A stretch of 24,049 nt of DNA from an uncultured Collinsella sp. (lineage in GTDB: Bacteria; Actinomycetota; Coriobacteriia; Coriobacteriales; Coriobacteriaceae). The stretch is taken from positions 1 through 24,049 of the forward strand of contig UQXC01000030.1 of the NCBI GenBank assembly GCA_900544995.1, written 5' to 3'. Numbering within the stretch: the stretch's first letter is position 1; every line of letters starts with the position of its first letter. Positions 14,805 to 21,384 of the stretch are shown in pieces. The notes beneath the pieces are model-generated. The model was given only the letters and a program-made list of their open reading frames with translations. It did not search any database and was not told the DNA's origin. The position numbers and the translations under genes were made by a program.

Positions 14805-14927
14805 CTAAGTGAGTAGACTTTTTGCGATGTCGCGAGCACATGGCTTTTGCACAAGGGCTCTACCTGCGGTTTTATTTTTCGCTACGCGGGTTGTGCTTGG
14901 CTATTGCAAAAAAGTCTACTCACTTAG
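14805..14927 (+). repeat. 123-bp stop-in-all-frames repeat, copy 3
   Basis: Its ends are the same as in copy 2 (CTAAGTGAGTAGACTTTT and AAAAGTCTACTCACTTAG). The core TACCTGCGGTTTTAT and the GGGTTGTGCTTGGC segment align with copies 1 and 2. The length is exactly 123 bp, but the middle differs, including ATGTCGCGAGCACATGGC. Here the arms extend by GC/GC and further bases, so the terminal stem is longest in this copy. It lies between the trmB-like gene and the helicase, in the 309-bp gap 14684-14992, which holds only this repeat and the helicase leader. It does not overlap a coding end. Confidence 0.9.
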
Positions 14928-14992
14928 GCTTGAGGGTCGTTCGCCGGCGCCTATTCGCGCTTGTTTGCCGACGTCGCGACCATCAGAAGCCC

Positions 14993-15832
14993 CTAGGACT
15001 CTTGCGGCAGACGCTTCTTGCCCTTGCGGGCGCGGTTTTTAAAGTTCTCGACGGCCTCTTCCATGCCGAGGGGCACATAGGTAAGCTCATCGAGGTTATC
15101 GGGCAGGTAGCAGGCAAGGCTTTGCTCCTGCGCTCGGCCTGCTGCGAGTTGCTCTTCGGTAGGCTTCTCGCCGGGTGTGGCACAAATGCCGTAGACGACA
15201 GCACCCATCTCGCGCGTGCGGCACTCGTACTCGGTCTCGGGATGTTCGGGATGGTCGCGGCGCACGTCATCGCTTACCCAAAGTGTGTCGTAGCCCGCCG
15301 CGGCAAACTGCCCCAGGGCGTAGTCGCGCAACGGCTTGCTGTCAGTGCGCAGCGTGACGGTAGCGCCGGCTGCAAAGAGCGGACGGTACAGCATTAGGTG
15401 GTCGACATGGACGAGTCGCTTTTTGGCGTACTTGGCCTTGGGCTGCGGCGTGGGAAAGTTGATGGTGATGGCATCGAGCTCACCTGCGGCAAACAGCTGC
15501 GGCAGCGATGCGGCGCCTCGGGGCAGGACGAGTGCGTTGGACAGCTCCTGCTCGCAGATTTTCTGTGCGGCATAGGCGATGCAGATGGGCTCCTGGTCCA
15601 TGCCGATAAAGAGGGTGTCGGGTTCACGGTGAGCTCGCTCAACCAGATAGGTGCCTTTGCCGCAGCCCAGATCTAGATGAAGGCGGGTGAAGGACGAGCC
15701 GCCAACCGGCGTGCAAGCCTCGCGCCAATCTCCGGCATAGGCCTCGGGGTTCGTCTCGATGGCATCGGCGTAGCGCTCCAAGCGCTCCTCGAGCACAAAG
15801 TTCTTAGGCGTGCGAACGTGGACGGCTCCCAT
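14993..15832 (-). CDS. trmB: TrmB-like tRNA (guanine-N7) methyltransferase, divergent active site
   Basis: TrmB places m7G46 in the tRNA variable loop using S-adenosylmethionine. LHLDLGCGKGTYLVERA (51-67) is SAM motif I, FIGMDQE (75-81) follows, and ETEYECRTREMG (199-210) corresponds to the family's T-x-F/Y-E-x-R segment. The substrate loop reads NFPTPQPKAKYAKKRL (125-140) where TrmB normally has N-F-x-D-P-W-P/H-K: the Asp and Trp are replaced by Thr and Gln. Residues 215-279 form a C-terminal extension rich in charged residues. The ATG at 15832 follows AAGGAG. Clear family membership, but the missing Asp leaves the activity or the target base open. Confidence 0.8.
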   Translation of the reverse strand: MGAVHVRTPKNFVLEERLERYADAIETNPEAYAGDWREACTPVGGSSFTRLHLDLGCGKGTYLVERAHREPDTLFIGMDQEPICIAYAAQKICEQELSNALVLPRGAASLPQLFAAGELDAITINFPTPQPKAKYAKKRLVHVDHLMLYRPLFAAGATVTLRTDSKPLRDYALGQFAAAGYDTLWVSDDVRRDHPEHPETEYECRTREMGAVVYGICATPGEKPTEEQLAAGRAQEQSLACYLPDNLDELTYVPLGMEEAVENFKNRARKGKKRLPQES

Positions 15833-15854
15833 GAGGCTCCTTGGTCATACGTGT

Positions 15855-15876
15855 GGAACGCATGGCTGCGCGTTCC
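15855..15876 (-). promoter_or_regulatory. Hairpin in the trmB-like leader
   Basis: GGAACGC (15855-15861) is perfectly complementary to GCGTTCC (15870-15876). It ends about 22 bases before the trmB-like start codon on the minus strand. It might influence translation or end the upstream methyltransferase transcript, but it has no U-run. Confidence 0.35.
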
Positions 15877-15949
15877 GTCAACGGGTTGGAAAAGGTGGGT
15901 ATAGTTTGCCCAGAAGTTGCGGCGCGGCTCGGCTACGAGTCGCCGATGC

Positions 15950-16822
15950 TTACAGACGCTTGAGAATCACATAGCGGTTGAGCTCGCCGCTGCGACCGTC
16001 GGCATGGAAGCGCTCAAGCTCGCGCACGGGGACCTCGCCGCTCTTGTAGAACGTACGGACGCCGCGCACCAGGTCGGTGATCTGCTGATCGTCAAAGTGA
16101 TGGCAATAGCGGTAGGCGTGGCGGTCGTTTTGCCAGCCAATGAGGTGGTCGCCGGCTTCAAACTGCGCGGAATCGTAACCCTCAAACGGCGGGGTGAGCT
16201 CGGCGCGGGCTTCGGCTCGAACGGCCTTGCGCGCCATGCGCTCGTCGTTCATAAACTCCCAAAAGCTGATGGCGATGATGCCGCCTGGGCGCGTCTGGCG
16301 CACCAGGGCGTCGAGCACGCGTACGCGGTACTCGCATGACGGTACGTGGTGCATAAAGCCAAAGCAGACCGAGATGTCGGCGAGTGGGGCGTCGAAAAGC
16401 ACGTCGGGCGTCTCGGCGGGGTTGAGCTTCATGAGAGCGTCGAGCACATCGAGTTCCTGGAAGTGCAGGTTGGGAATGCGCAGGGCGTGACCACGTGCAT
16501 CGATGGCCAGGTCTTGGCACGAGTCGACACCATAGAACTCAAACGGGCAGCTGGCATCCGCCGAGGGGTTTGCGCCGTCGACGCCCTTGGCGGCAAGTGC
16601 GCCGCCGGCGGCAAAGTTCTCGAATCGCATATTGCCGCAGGCAAGATCGAAGACGCGGACGGGATGCTCGATCGTGGCGACGTCGAGCTGTTCGAGCGCG
16701 ATGTCCATGGTGCGCACCCAGCCGGGCCACGGGGCTTGGCGCGTATCGGAAAAGGAGGCGGAGTGCTCGCGATAGAACGTGTTATTGAGCTGGATGAGCG
16801 ATGAGGCGAAATCGCGGTTCAC
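15950..16822 (-). CDS. Trm9/ALKBH8-like SAM methyltransferase
   Basis: This class I methyltransferase (290 residues) resembles eukaryotic Trm9 and the ALKBH8 methyltransferase domain, which convert cm5U34 to mcm5U34 in tRNA. Shared landmarks are FYREHSASFSDTRQAPWPGW (compare F-S-x-T-R-x-K-P-W-P in Trm9), motif I VFDLACGN, FYGVDSCQDL, GFMHHVPSCEYRVRVLDAL (compare V-V-H-H-W-S-T-x-E-R-R), RPGGIIAISFWEF, AYRYCHHFDDQQI (compare R-Y-Y-H-L-Y) and the end NRYVILKRL. The comparison is from memory of the yeast sequence, not a search. I chose GTG at 16822, nine bases after GGAGGGAG; the ATG at 16870 falls in the -10 box of the likely promoter. About 120 bp separate it from the trmB-like gene. The Elp3 gene lies about 1.7 kb away. 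Confidence 0.8.
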   Translation of the reverse strand: MNRDFASSLIQLNNTFYREHSASFSDTRQAPWPGWVRTMDIALEQLDVATIEHPVRVFDLACGNMRFENFAAGGALAAKGVDGANPSADASCPFEFYGVDSCQDLAIDARGHALRIPNLHFQELDVLDALMKLNPAETPDVLFDAPLADISVCFGFMHHVPSCEYRVRVLDALVRQTRPGGIIAISFWEFMNDERMARKAVRAEARAELTPPFEGYDSAQFEAGDHLIGWQNDRHAYRYCHHFDDQQITDLVRGVRTFYKSGEVPVRELERFHADGRSGELNRYVILKRL

Positions 16823-16868
16823 GGCGCGGAACTCCCTCCGTTGGCGGTGCGAAACAAACAGTACGACC

Positions 16869-16898
16869 ATACTACCGTTAACGCCGCAACGGGGACAA
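16869..16898 (-). promoter_or_regulatory. Promoter of the Trm9-like gene
   Basis: On the minus strand TTGTCC (16898-16893) and TAGTAT (16874-16869) are 18 bases apart. The predicted start near 16862 lies downstream of the ATG at 16870 and so supports the GTG start at 16822. Confidence 0.55.
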
Positions 16899-17089
16899 CC
16901 AAGCTACGGGTCATTGCTTTGTTTGGACACATTTCCGCAGCTCATATGCATCCGCAACCGCCGGTTGTCAAAAATCTCACTAGAATAGGTGGCATGCTTT
17001 TGGCGGTGGCGGATACATTTTTAACTGTGCAAGGCGCCTTAAGAACAAAAACGGTCCGGCGGCACGGCTGGCATCACATAGGAGGAACC

Positions 17090-17812
17090 ATGAATGTAGA
17101 AACTGCGCAGCGGCTCGCCGACCTTCGTCGCAGCAAGGGCTTTAGCCAAGAAGGGCTGGCGCGAAAGCTGGGACTGTCGCGCCAGGCGGTCAGTAAATGG
17201 GAGCGCGCGGAGAGCTCGCCCGATACCGAAAACCTGATCTCGCTCGCCAAACTCTATGGCGTGAGTTTGGACGAGCTCCTCAATCCGAGCGATGAGATCG
17301 AGGACGATATCGAGTTTGAGAACGAGGACCGCGCTCGTCAGCGCGAGGCCGAGGCGGCAGAGCGCGCCCGCACCCATGAGGCAGCGGCGCGTGCGACTGA
17401 GGCGGCAACGCAGGCAAGTGACGCGGCAGCCAAGGCGGCGCAGGCGGCAAGCTGGAGTGCGCAGGCCGCCAATGCGGCGACGGCTCAGGTGACGGGTGCC
17501 GTTGCGGCCGGCCCGACTCCGGTGAAGGGTCCGTTCCAGTCGTTCCCGTATTGGGCCGTGTGCTGGCTGCTGTTCTTTTTACTGATGTTCCTGGTTGGTG
17601 CCAGCCTCTTTCCCGCACTGATCTTCTTTACGATCCCCATCTATCACTGGGTGGCACGTGCGCTCGATGGCGATTGGGCGCGCGGGGATATCCAGGTTGG
17701 TCCGGCGCCGGCGGTCGCTAGGACTAAAGGGGAGGACGTTTCCACAGCGGTTGACGCTGACCTGGCTGCCGCGACCACCGCTGAGTCGAGTGCCAAAGAA
17801 GGTGATGAATGA
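17090..17812 (+). CDS. XRE-family HTH regulator with Ala-rich linker and membrane segment
   Basis: Residues 1-65 are an XRE/Cro HTH (RLADLRRSKGFSQEGLARKLGLSRQAVSKWERAESSPD, YGVSLDELL). An acidic stretch (68-80) and a long Ala-rich helical linker (82-136) follow. A hydrophobic hairpin comes next (about 153-187, FPYWAVCWLLFFLLMFLVG and LFPALIFFTIPIYHW), then a low-complexity tail. The linker could form a coiled coil that lets a membrane-held regulator reach DNA. The ATG at 17090 follows GGAGG. The downstream DUF4097 gene overlaps by four bases (ATGA), so the two are translated together. Such pairs suggest an envelope-stress or antimicrobial-response module. The signal is unknown. Confidence 0.88.
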   Translation: MNVETAQRLADLRRSKGFSQEGLARKLGLSRQAVSKWERAESSPDTENLISLAKLYGVSLDELLNPSDEIEDDIEFENEDRARQREAEAAERARTHEAAARATEAATQASDAAAKAAQAASWSAQAANAATAQVTGAVAAGPTPVKGPFQSFPYWAVCWLLFFLLMFLVGASLFPALIFFTIPIYHWVARALDGDWARGDIQVGPAPAVARTKGEDVSTAVDADLAAATTAESSAKEGDE

Positions 17813-18474
17813 TGAAGCTCTCGCATGAGTCTAAGAGGCGCTTGGGCATTGGCATCGGAGCGTTTGTGCTTATCATCGGACTTGTCTTTGGCATTTCGCG
17901 GACATTGATTCATTTTGATGGTCCGTGGGATCTCGACGATGTTGTATCCGGCTTGTCCAGTATGGACGATGTGGTTGACGACGACGATTTTATGAACGAT
18001 GGCGGTAAATATTCCGCTCGGCCTCAGCAGCTTTCGAGCGAAACGTTTGATGCCGACGCGTTCACATCGCTTGACTTGGACGTGACGTCGGGCACGGTCG
18101 AGGTCAAACACGTCTCCGGCGGGCCAGTGCGCGTAATTGAAAGCGGTCGCGTGGCAACGGGGACCGTTGCCTTCGATGCGGCAACCCAGAACCTGGCCGA
18201 AATCAAGGGCTCTACGCTCAAGATTCGCCAGTTCGATTGCGATGACGAGCGCGCCATTGACCGCACGGTTACCGTCGAACTGCCGCGCGAAGTTGCCGAT
18301 AACATGGTGGGCATTACAGCGAATGTAGGATCGGGTGACCTGACGGTCGCGGGCATTGCGTGTCATGACTTCAACCTGACTTTGGACTCTGGAGACGTTG
18401 AGTTTACGGGCACCGTGACCGATACCCTGAATGCCGAGGTCGGTTCGGGCGACATGTCGTTTGATCCGGAGTGA
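17809..18474 (+). CDS. Membrane-anchored DUF4097 (adhesin-like beta) protein
   Basis: A single N-terminal membrane helix (about residues 12-30, GIGIGAFVLIIGLVFGIS) anchors an outer domain. After an acidic stretch (DVVDDDDF), repeating beta-strand units follow: LDLDVTSGTVEVKHV, VRVIES, ITANVGSGDLTVAGI, LTLDSGDVEFTG, LNAEVGSGDMSF. These G-S-G-D repeats are characteristic of DUF4097/DUF4098 beta-helix-like domains, often encoded with envelope-stress regulators. There are 221 residues. The start ATG overlaps the regulator's stop codon; a second ATG directly follows. Ligand and function are unknown. The protein ends shortly after the last repeat. Confidence 0.85.
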   Translation: MMKLSHESKRRLGIGIGAFVLIIGLVFGISRTLIHFDGPWDLDDVVSGLSSMDDVVDDDDFMNDGGKYSARPQQLSSETFDADAFTSLDLDVTSGTVEVKHVSGGPVRVIESGRVATGTVAFDAATQNLAEIKGSTLKIRQFDCDDERAIDRTVTVELPREVADNMVGITANVGSGDLTVAGIACHDFNLTLDSGDVEFTGTVTDTLNAEVGSGDMSFDPE

Positions 18475-18521
18475 TATGCGGTTTTCGGAGATCGGTACAT
18501 ATAGACATGCTCTTTGATGGA

Positions 18522-18555
18522 GGCGCCGGAGCCGTGACGGGCTTCGGCGCCTTTG
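18522..18555 (+). terminator. Terminator after the DUF4097 gene
   Basis: GGCGCCG (18522-18528) pairs with CGGCGCC (18545-18551), with CC/GG pairing inside, followed by TTTGCCTTT. It ends the XRE-DUF4097 operon just before the promoter of elp3. Confidence 0.75.
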
Positions 18556-18559
18556 CCTT

Positions 18560-18572
18560 TACAATGGGGACA
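18560..18572 (+). promoter_or_regulatory. -10 box positioned for a leaderless elp3 transcript
   Basis: TACAAT at 18560-18565 is followed after six bases by the ATG at 18572. A start at the normal distance from a -10 box would begin on the A of the ATG. GGGGA lies one base from the ATG, too close to serve as a ribosome binding site. Leaderless mRNAs are common in actinobacteria. No clear -35 box was seen. Confidence 0.5.
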
Positions 18573-20479
18573 TGGAACAGATTATCTTGAACATACTCGA
18601 GGCTCTGCGTCACGGCGAGACCGTGGACGACAAGGCGCTCGTCAAACTGATACATGCCGAGGCGCGCCGTGAGGGTGCCGACAAACGCGATTTGGCCAAG
18701 CGCCGTCTGCTGCCGTTCTACCAGCGGGTTAAACGTGAGGAGCCGGCTCGGTGGGCTGCGTGGAATGTCGATTCCGATCTGGAACGCCAACTGCTGCAAG
18801 TGCTACGCATGAAGCCGCGCCGCACGGCTTCGGGCGTAGCGACCATTACCGTCATCACCAAGCCCTGGCCGTGCTCGGGCGATTGCCTGTTTTGCCCCAA
18901 TGATCTGCGCATGCCCAAGAGCTATCTGCACGCCGAGCCGGCGTGCGCCCGTGCAGAGCAAAACTGCTTCGATCCGTATCTGCAGGTGAGTGCCCGTTTG
19001 ACGGCGCTTTCGCAGATGGGTCATGCGACCGATAAGATTGAGCTCATTGTGCTCGGCGGTACCTGGAGCGACTATCCGCAAGGGTATCAAACGTGGTTTA
19101 TGTCGGAGCTTTTCCGTGCGCTCAATGACGATGCCGTCGCCGGCGTGGCAGCAAACCCCATGTTGGCGCGTCCGGGCATCAGCCGTGCCGAGGCGGGGCG
19201 CCTGCTCGATGACGCTCCCGCCGATGCCCTGCCGCCGGTGGTAACAGAGCGCCGCGAGCGCTATCGGGCCGCCGGCATTGCGACAGACGAGGTCGAGCTT
19301 GCTGCCGGCGTTGCCGACGAGCAGGGGCGTGTGGATGCTTCCGTGGGCGGCTACAACCGCGCAGTGCGTCGCCTGTACGGCCCCGGTACGCCGTGGGGCG
19401 AGGTCGCCGAGTGGCAGACGGCCACGATGGAGGAGCTTGAACGTCAGCAGCGCATCAACGAGACGGCGAAGCATCGCGTGGTGGGGCTCGTTATCGAGAC
19501 GCGCCCCGATGCCGTAACGCCGCAGGCCCTTACGCTCATCCGCCGCCTGGGCTGCACCAAGATTCAGATGGGTATTCAGAGTCTTGACCAGCACCTGCTC
19601 GATATCAACGAGCGTCGCATTTCGGTGGCGCAGATCGAGCGGGCGTTTTCGCTTGCGCGCCTGTGTGGCTTTAAGATCCACGCGCATTTTATGCTCAACT
19701 TGCTGGGCGCCACGCCCGAGGGGGACAAGCGCGACTACGAGCGCTTTATGACCGAGGGGGCCTTTATGCCCGACGAGGTCAAGGTCTACCCGTGTGCGCT
19801 CATCGAGGGCTCGCGTCTGGTGGGCTGCTACGAGCGCGGCGAGTGGCGTCCCTATACCGAGGAAGAGCTGCTCGATGTGTTAGCCGATGACATCGTGGTG
19901 ACGCCGGCGTTCTGCCGCATCAGTCGCATGATCCGCGACTTTAGTTCCGACGACATCATGGTGGGCAACAAGAAACCCAACCTGCGCCAGCTCGTTGAGA
20001 ACCGCCTGGCTGCTCGGGGGAAAGGTGCGACGGTGCGCGAGATTCGCTATCGCGAGATTAGCACGGCGGGCGCCGACTTGCATGAGCTGACCCTTGACGA
20101 GGAAGTGGCGTACGAGACGCCGGTGACGCGCGAGCGTTTTTTGCAGTGGATGACGCCGCAGGGCAAAATCGCGGGCTTTTTGCGGTTGTCGCTGCCCGAC
20201 CATTCGTTTGTTGCCGCACATGCGGACGAGTTGCCGACGACGCCGGACGAGGCGATGATTCGCGAGGTGCACGTGTATGGCATGGCGGCGCGCGTGGGCG
20301 ACCAGGGCCAGGCGGCGCAGCATCACGGGTTGGGGCGTTTGCTCGTAGAGCGTGCGTGCGAGATTGCCCGGGATGCGGGTTATGCGCGTATCAACGTGAT
20401 TAGCGCGATTGGTACACGCGAGTACTATCGCCATCTTGGATTTTATGACCATGGCCTTTATCTGCAAAAGGAGCTCTAG
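18572..20479 (+). CDS. elp3: Elp3-like tRNA U34 carboxymethyl-transferase (radical SAM + GNAT)
   Basis: Elp3 uses a radical-SAM cluster and an acetyltransferase domain to build cm5U at tRNA wobble uridine. The cluster cysteines are 101, 105 and 108 (CSGDCLFCPN), a CX3CX2C spacing. DLRMPKSYLHAEPACARA, DKIELIVLGGTWSDYPQGYQTWF, VGLVIETRPDAVT, KIQMGIQSLD and EVKVYPCALIEGS follow the Elp3 order. The C-terminal GNAT domain shows HVYGMAARVG, QHHGLGRLLVERACEIA, INVISAIGTREYYRHLGFY. The protein has 635 residues. Residues about 188-285 form an insertion that I do not recognise from other Elp3 proteins. The next gene begins on the base after the stop codon. In bacteria Elp3 acts without the other Elongator subunits. 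Confidence 0.9.
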   Translation: MEQIILNILEALRHGETVDDKALVKLIHAEARREGADKRDLAKRRLLPFYQRVKREEPARWAAWNVDSDLERQLLQVLRMKPRRTASGVATITVITKPWPCSGDCLFCPNDLRMPKSYLHAEPACARAEQNCFDPYLQVSARLTALSQMGHATDKIELIVLGGTWSDYPQGYQTWFMSELFRALNDDAVAGVAANPMLARPGISRAEAGRLLDDAPADALPPVVTERRERYRAAGIATDEVELAAGVADEQGRVDASVGGYNRAVRRLYGPGTPWGEVAEWQTATMEELERQQRINETAKHRVVGLVIETRPDAVTPQALTLIRRLGCTKIQMGIQSLDQHLLDINERRISVAQIERAFSLARLCGFKIHAHFMLNLLGATPEGDKRDYERFMTEGAFMPDEVKVYPCALIEGSRLVGCYERGEWRPYTEEELLDVLADDIVVTPAFCRISRMIRDFSSDDIMVGNKKPNLRQLVENRLAARGKGATVREIRYREISTAGADLHELTLDEEVAYETPVTRERFLQWMTPQGKIAGFLRLSLPDHSFVAAHADELPTTPDEAMIREVHVYGMAARVGDQGQAAQHHGLGRLLVERACEIARDAGYARINVISAIGTREYYRHLGFYDHGLYLQKEL

Positions 20480-21358
20480 ATGAACAAGCCGAGTGTTTCT
20501 GCCGGCGTCGTTGCCGGCGTTGCTCTGGGAGCCGCGGCGCTTGGTGCGGCCGCTGTCGCTGTTCGTGTTGCCTGTCTGCAGGTTGCGCGAACCCGCAATG
20601 GGTTGGCGCGTGTGAAACGCGTGCACGATGAGGGCGGCGACGAGATTCGCGTGTTGGTGCAAGGCGGCGTCTACCAAAGCGCGAGTTACGTTGGCGAGCG
20701 TTGGGCTGAGCCCGTCTTTGCGTACTATCGTGCGTTCGACGATGTGTTTGAGGCCGAGGACGCAATGCTTGACGCTTATGGTCACGGTATCGACCGCATG
20801 CTTATGCTGGGCGGCGGCGGGTTTGCCTATCCCAAGTTCGCGCTGATGTCGCACGAGGGCTTGCGCATGGACGTCATCGAGTATGACGGAGAGATTACGC
20901 GCCTGGCGCGCCGCTGGTTCTACCTAGACGAGCTGGAGCGCGCGGCGGGCGATCGCCTGCGGGTGATAACCGCTGAGGCTCGCTCGTATCTGGGCGTGAC
21001 GAGCGTGGGTCATCGTCGCTACGACGTGGTCGTGAGCGATTGCTTTGGCGGTGCCGAGCCCGTACGCGAGCTGGCGACGGTTGAGGCATTGCGTTTGGTG
21101 CGAGGCAGCCTGAACCCCGGGGGCATCTATGTTGCCAATATCGTGAGTGCGAACAGGGGGAGCGACGTGACGTTCCTGCGCGATTGCGTTGCCGCGGCAC
21201 TCGAGGTATTCGCCCACGCCTGGGTGGTCCCATGCGGCGATGCGGAGTTCGGCGGCGAGGAGAACTACCTGCTCATCGCCAGCGACGGCGACTATGTCTT
21301 TGCCGAAGCTGTGCCCTTCGACACCGACTTCCTCGGCACCGTCCTTCACGACAAGTAA
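20480..21358 (+). CDS. Membrane-anchored spermidine-synthase-like methyltransferase-fold protein
   Basis: The first 35 residues are an Ala/Gly/Val-rich hydrophobic stretch (SAGVVAGVALGAAALGAAAVAV), a membrane anchor or uncleaved signal. The rest resembles spermidine synthase/class I methyltransferases: VLVQGGVYQSASYVGER, RMLMLGGGGFAYPKFAL (SAM/decarboxy-SAM loop), MDVIEYDGEITRLARRWF (acidic ribose ligand), DVVVSDCFGG and LNPGGIYVANIV. True spermidine synthases have D-Y and D-D-T/D-S-S motifs; here the segment reads SDCFGGAEP, so polyamine synthesis is uncertain. There are 292 residues. The ribosome binding site AAAAGGAG lies inside the end of elp3, and ATG directly follows its stop, so the two are tightly coupled. 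Confidence 0.78.
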   Translation: MNKPSVSAGVVAGVALGAAALGAAAVAVRVACLQVARTRNGLARVKRVHDEGGDEIRVLVQGGVYQSASYVGERWAEPVFAYYRAFDDVFEAEDAMLDAYGHGIDRMLMLGGGGFAYPKFALMSHEGLRMDVIEYDGEITRLARRWFYLDELERAAGDRLRVITAEARSYLGVTSVGHRRYDVVVSDCFGGAEPVRELATVEALRLVRGSLNPGGIYVANIVSANRGSDVTFLRDCVAAALEVFAHAWVVPCGDAEFGGEENYLLIASDGDYVFAEAVPFDTDFLGTVLHDK

Positions 21359-21384
21359 GTCTCTCCGTCCCAAAAAGACGGGTC

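Noticed and set aside
3364..14927. Plain TA-target-site transposon (MITE) reading of the 123-bp repeats
   Set aside because: TA flanks both ends of copies 2 and 3 but not copy 1, and the TA is part of the stop-codon pattern itself. It is not excluded, only unproven.
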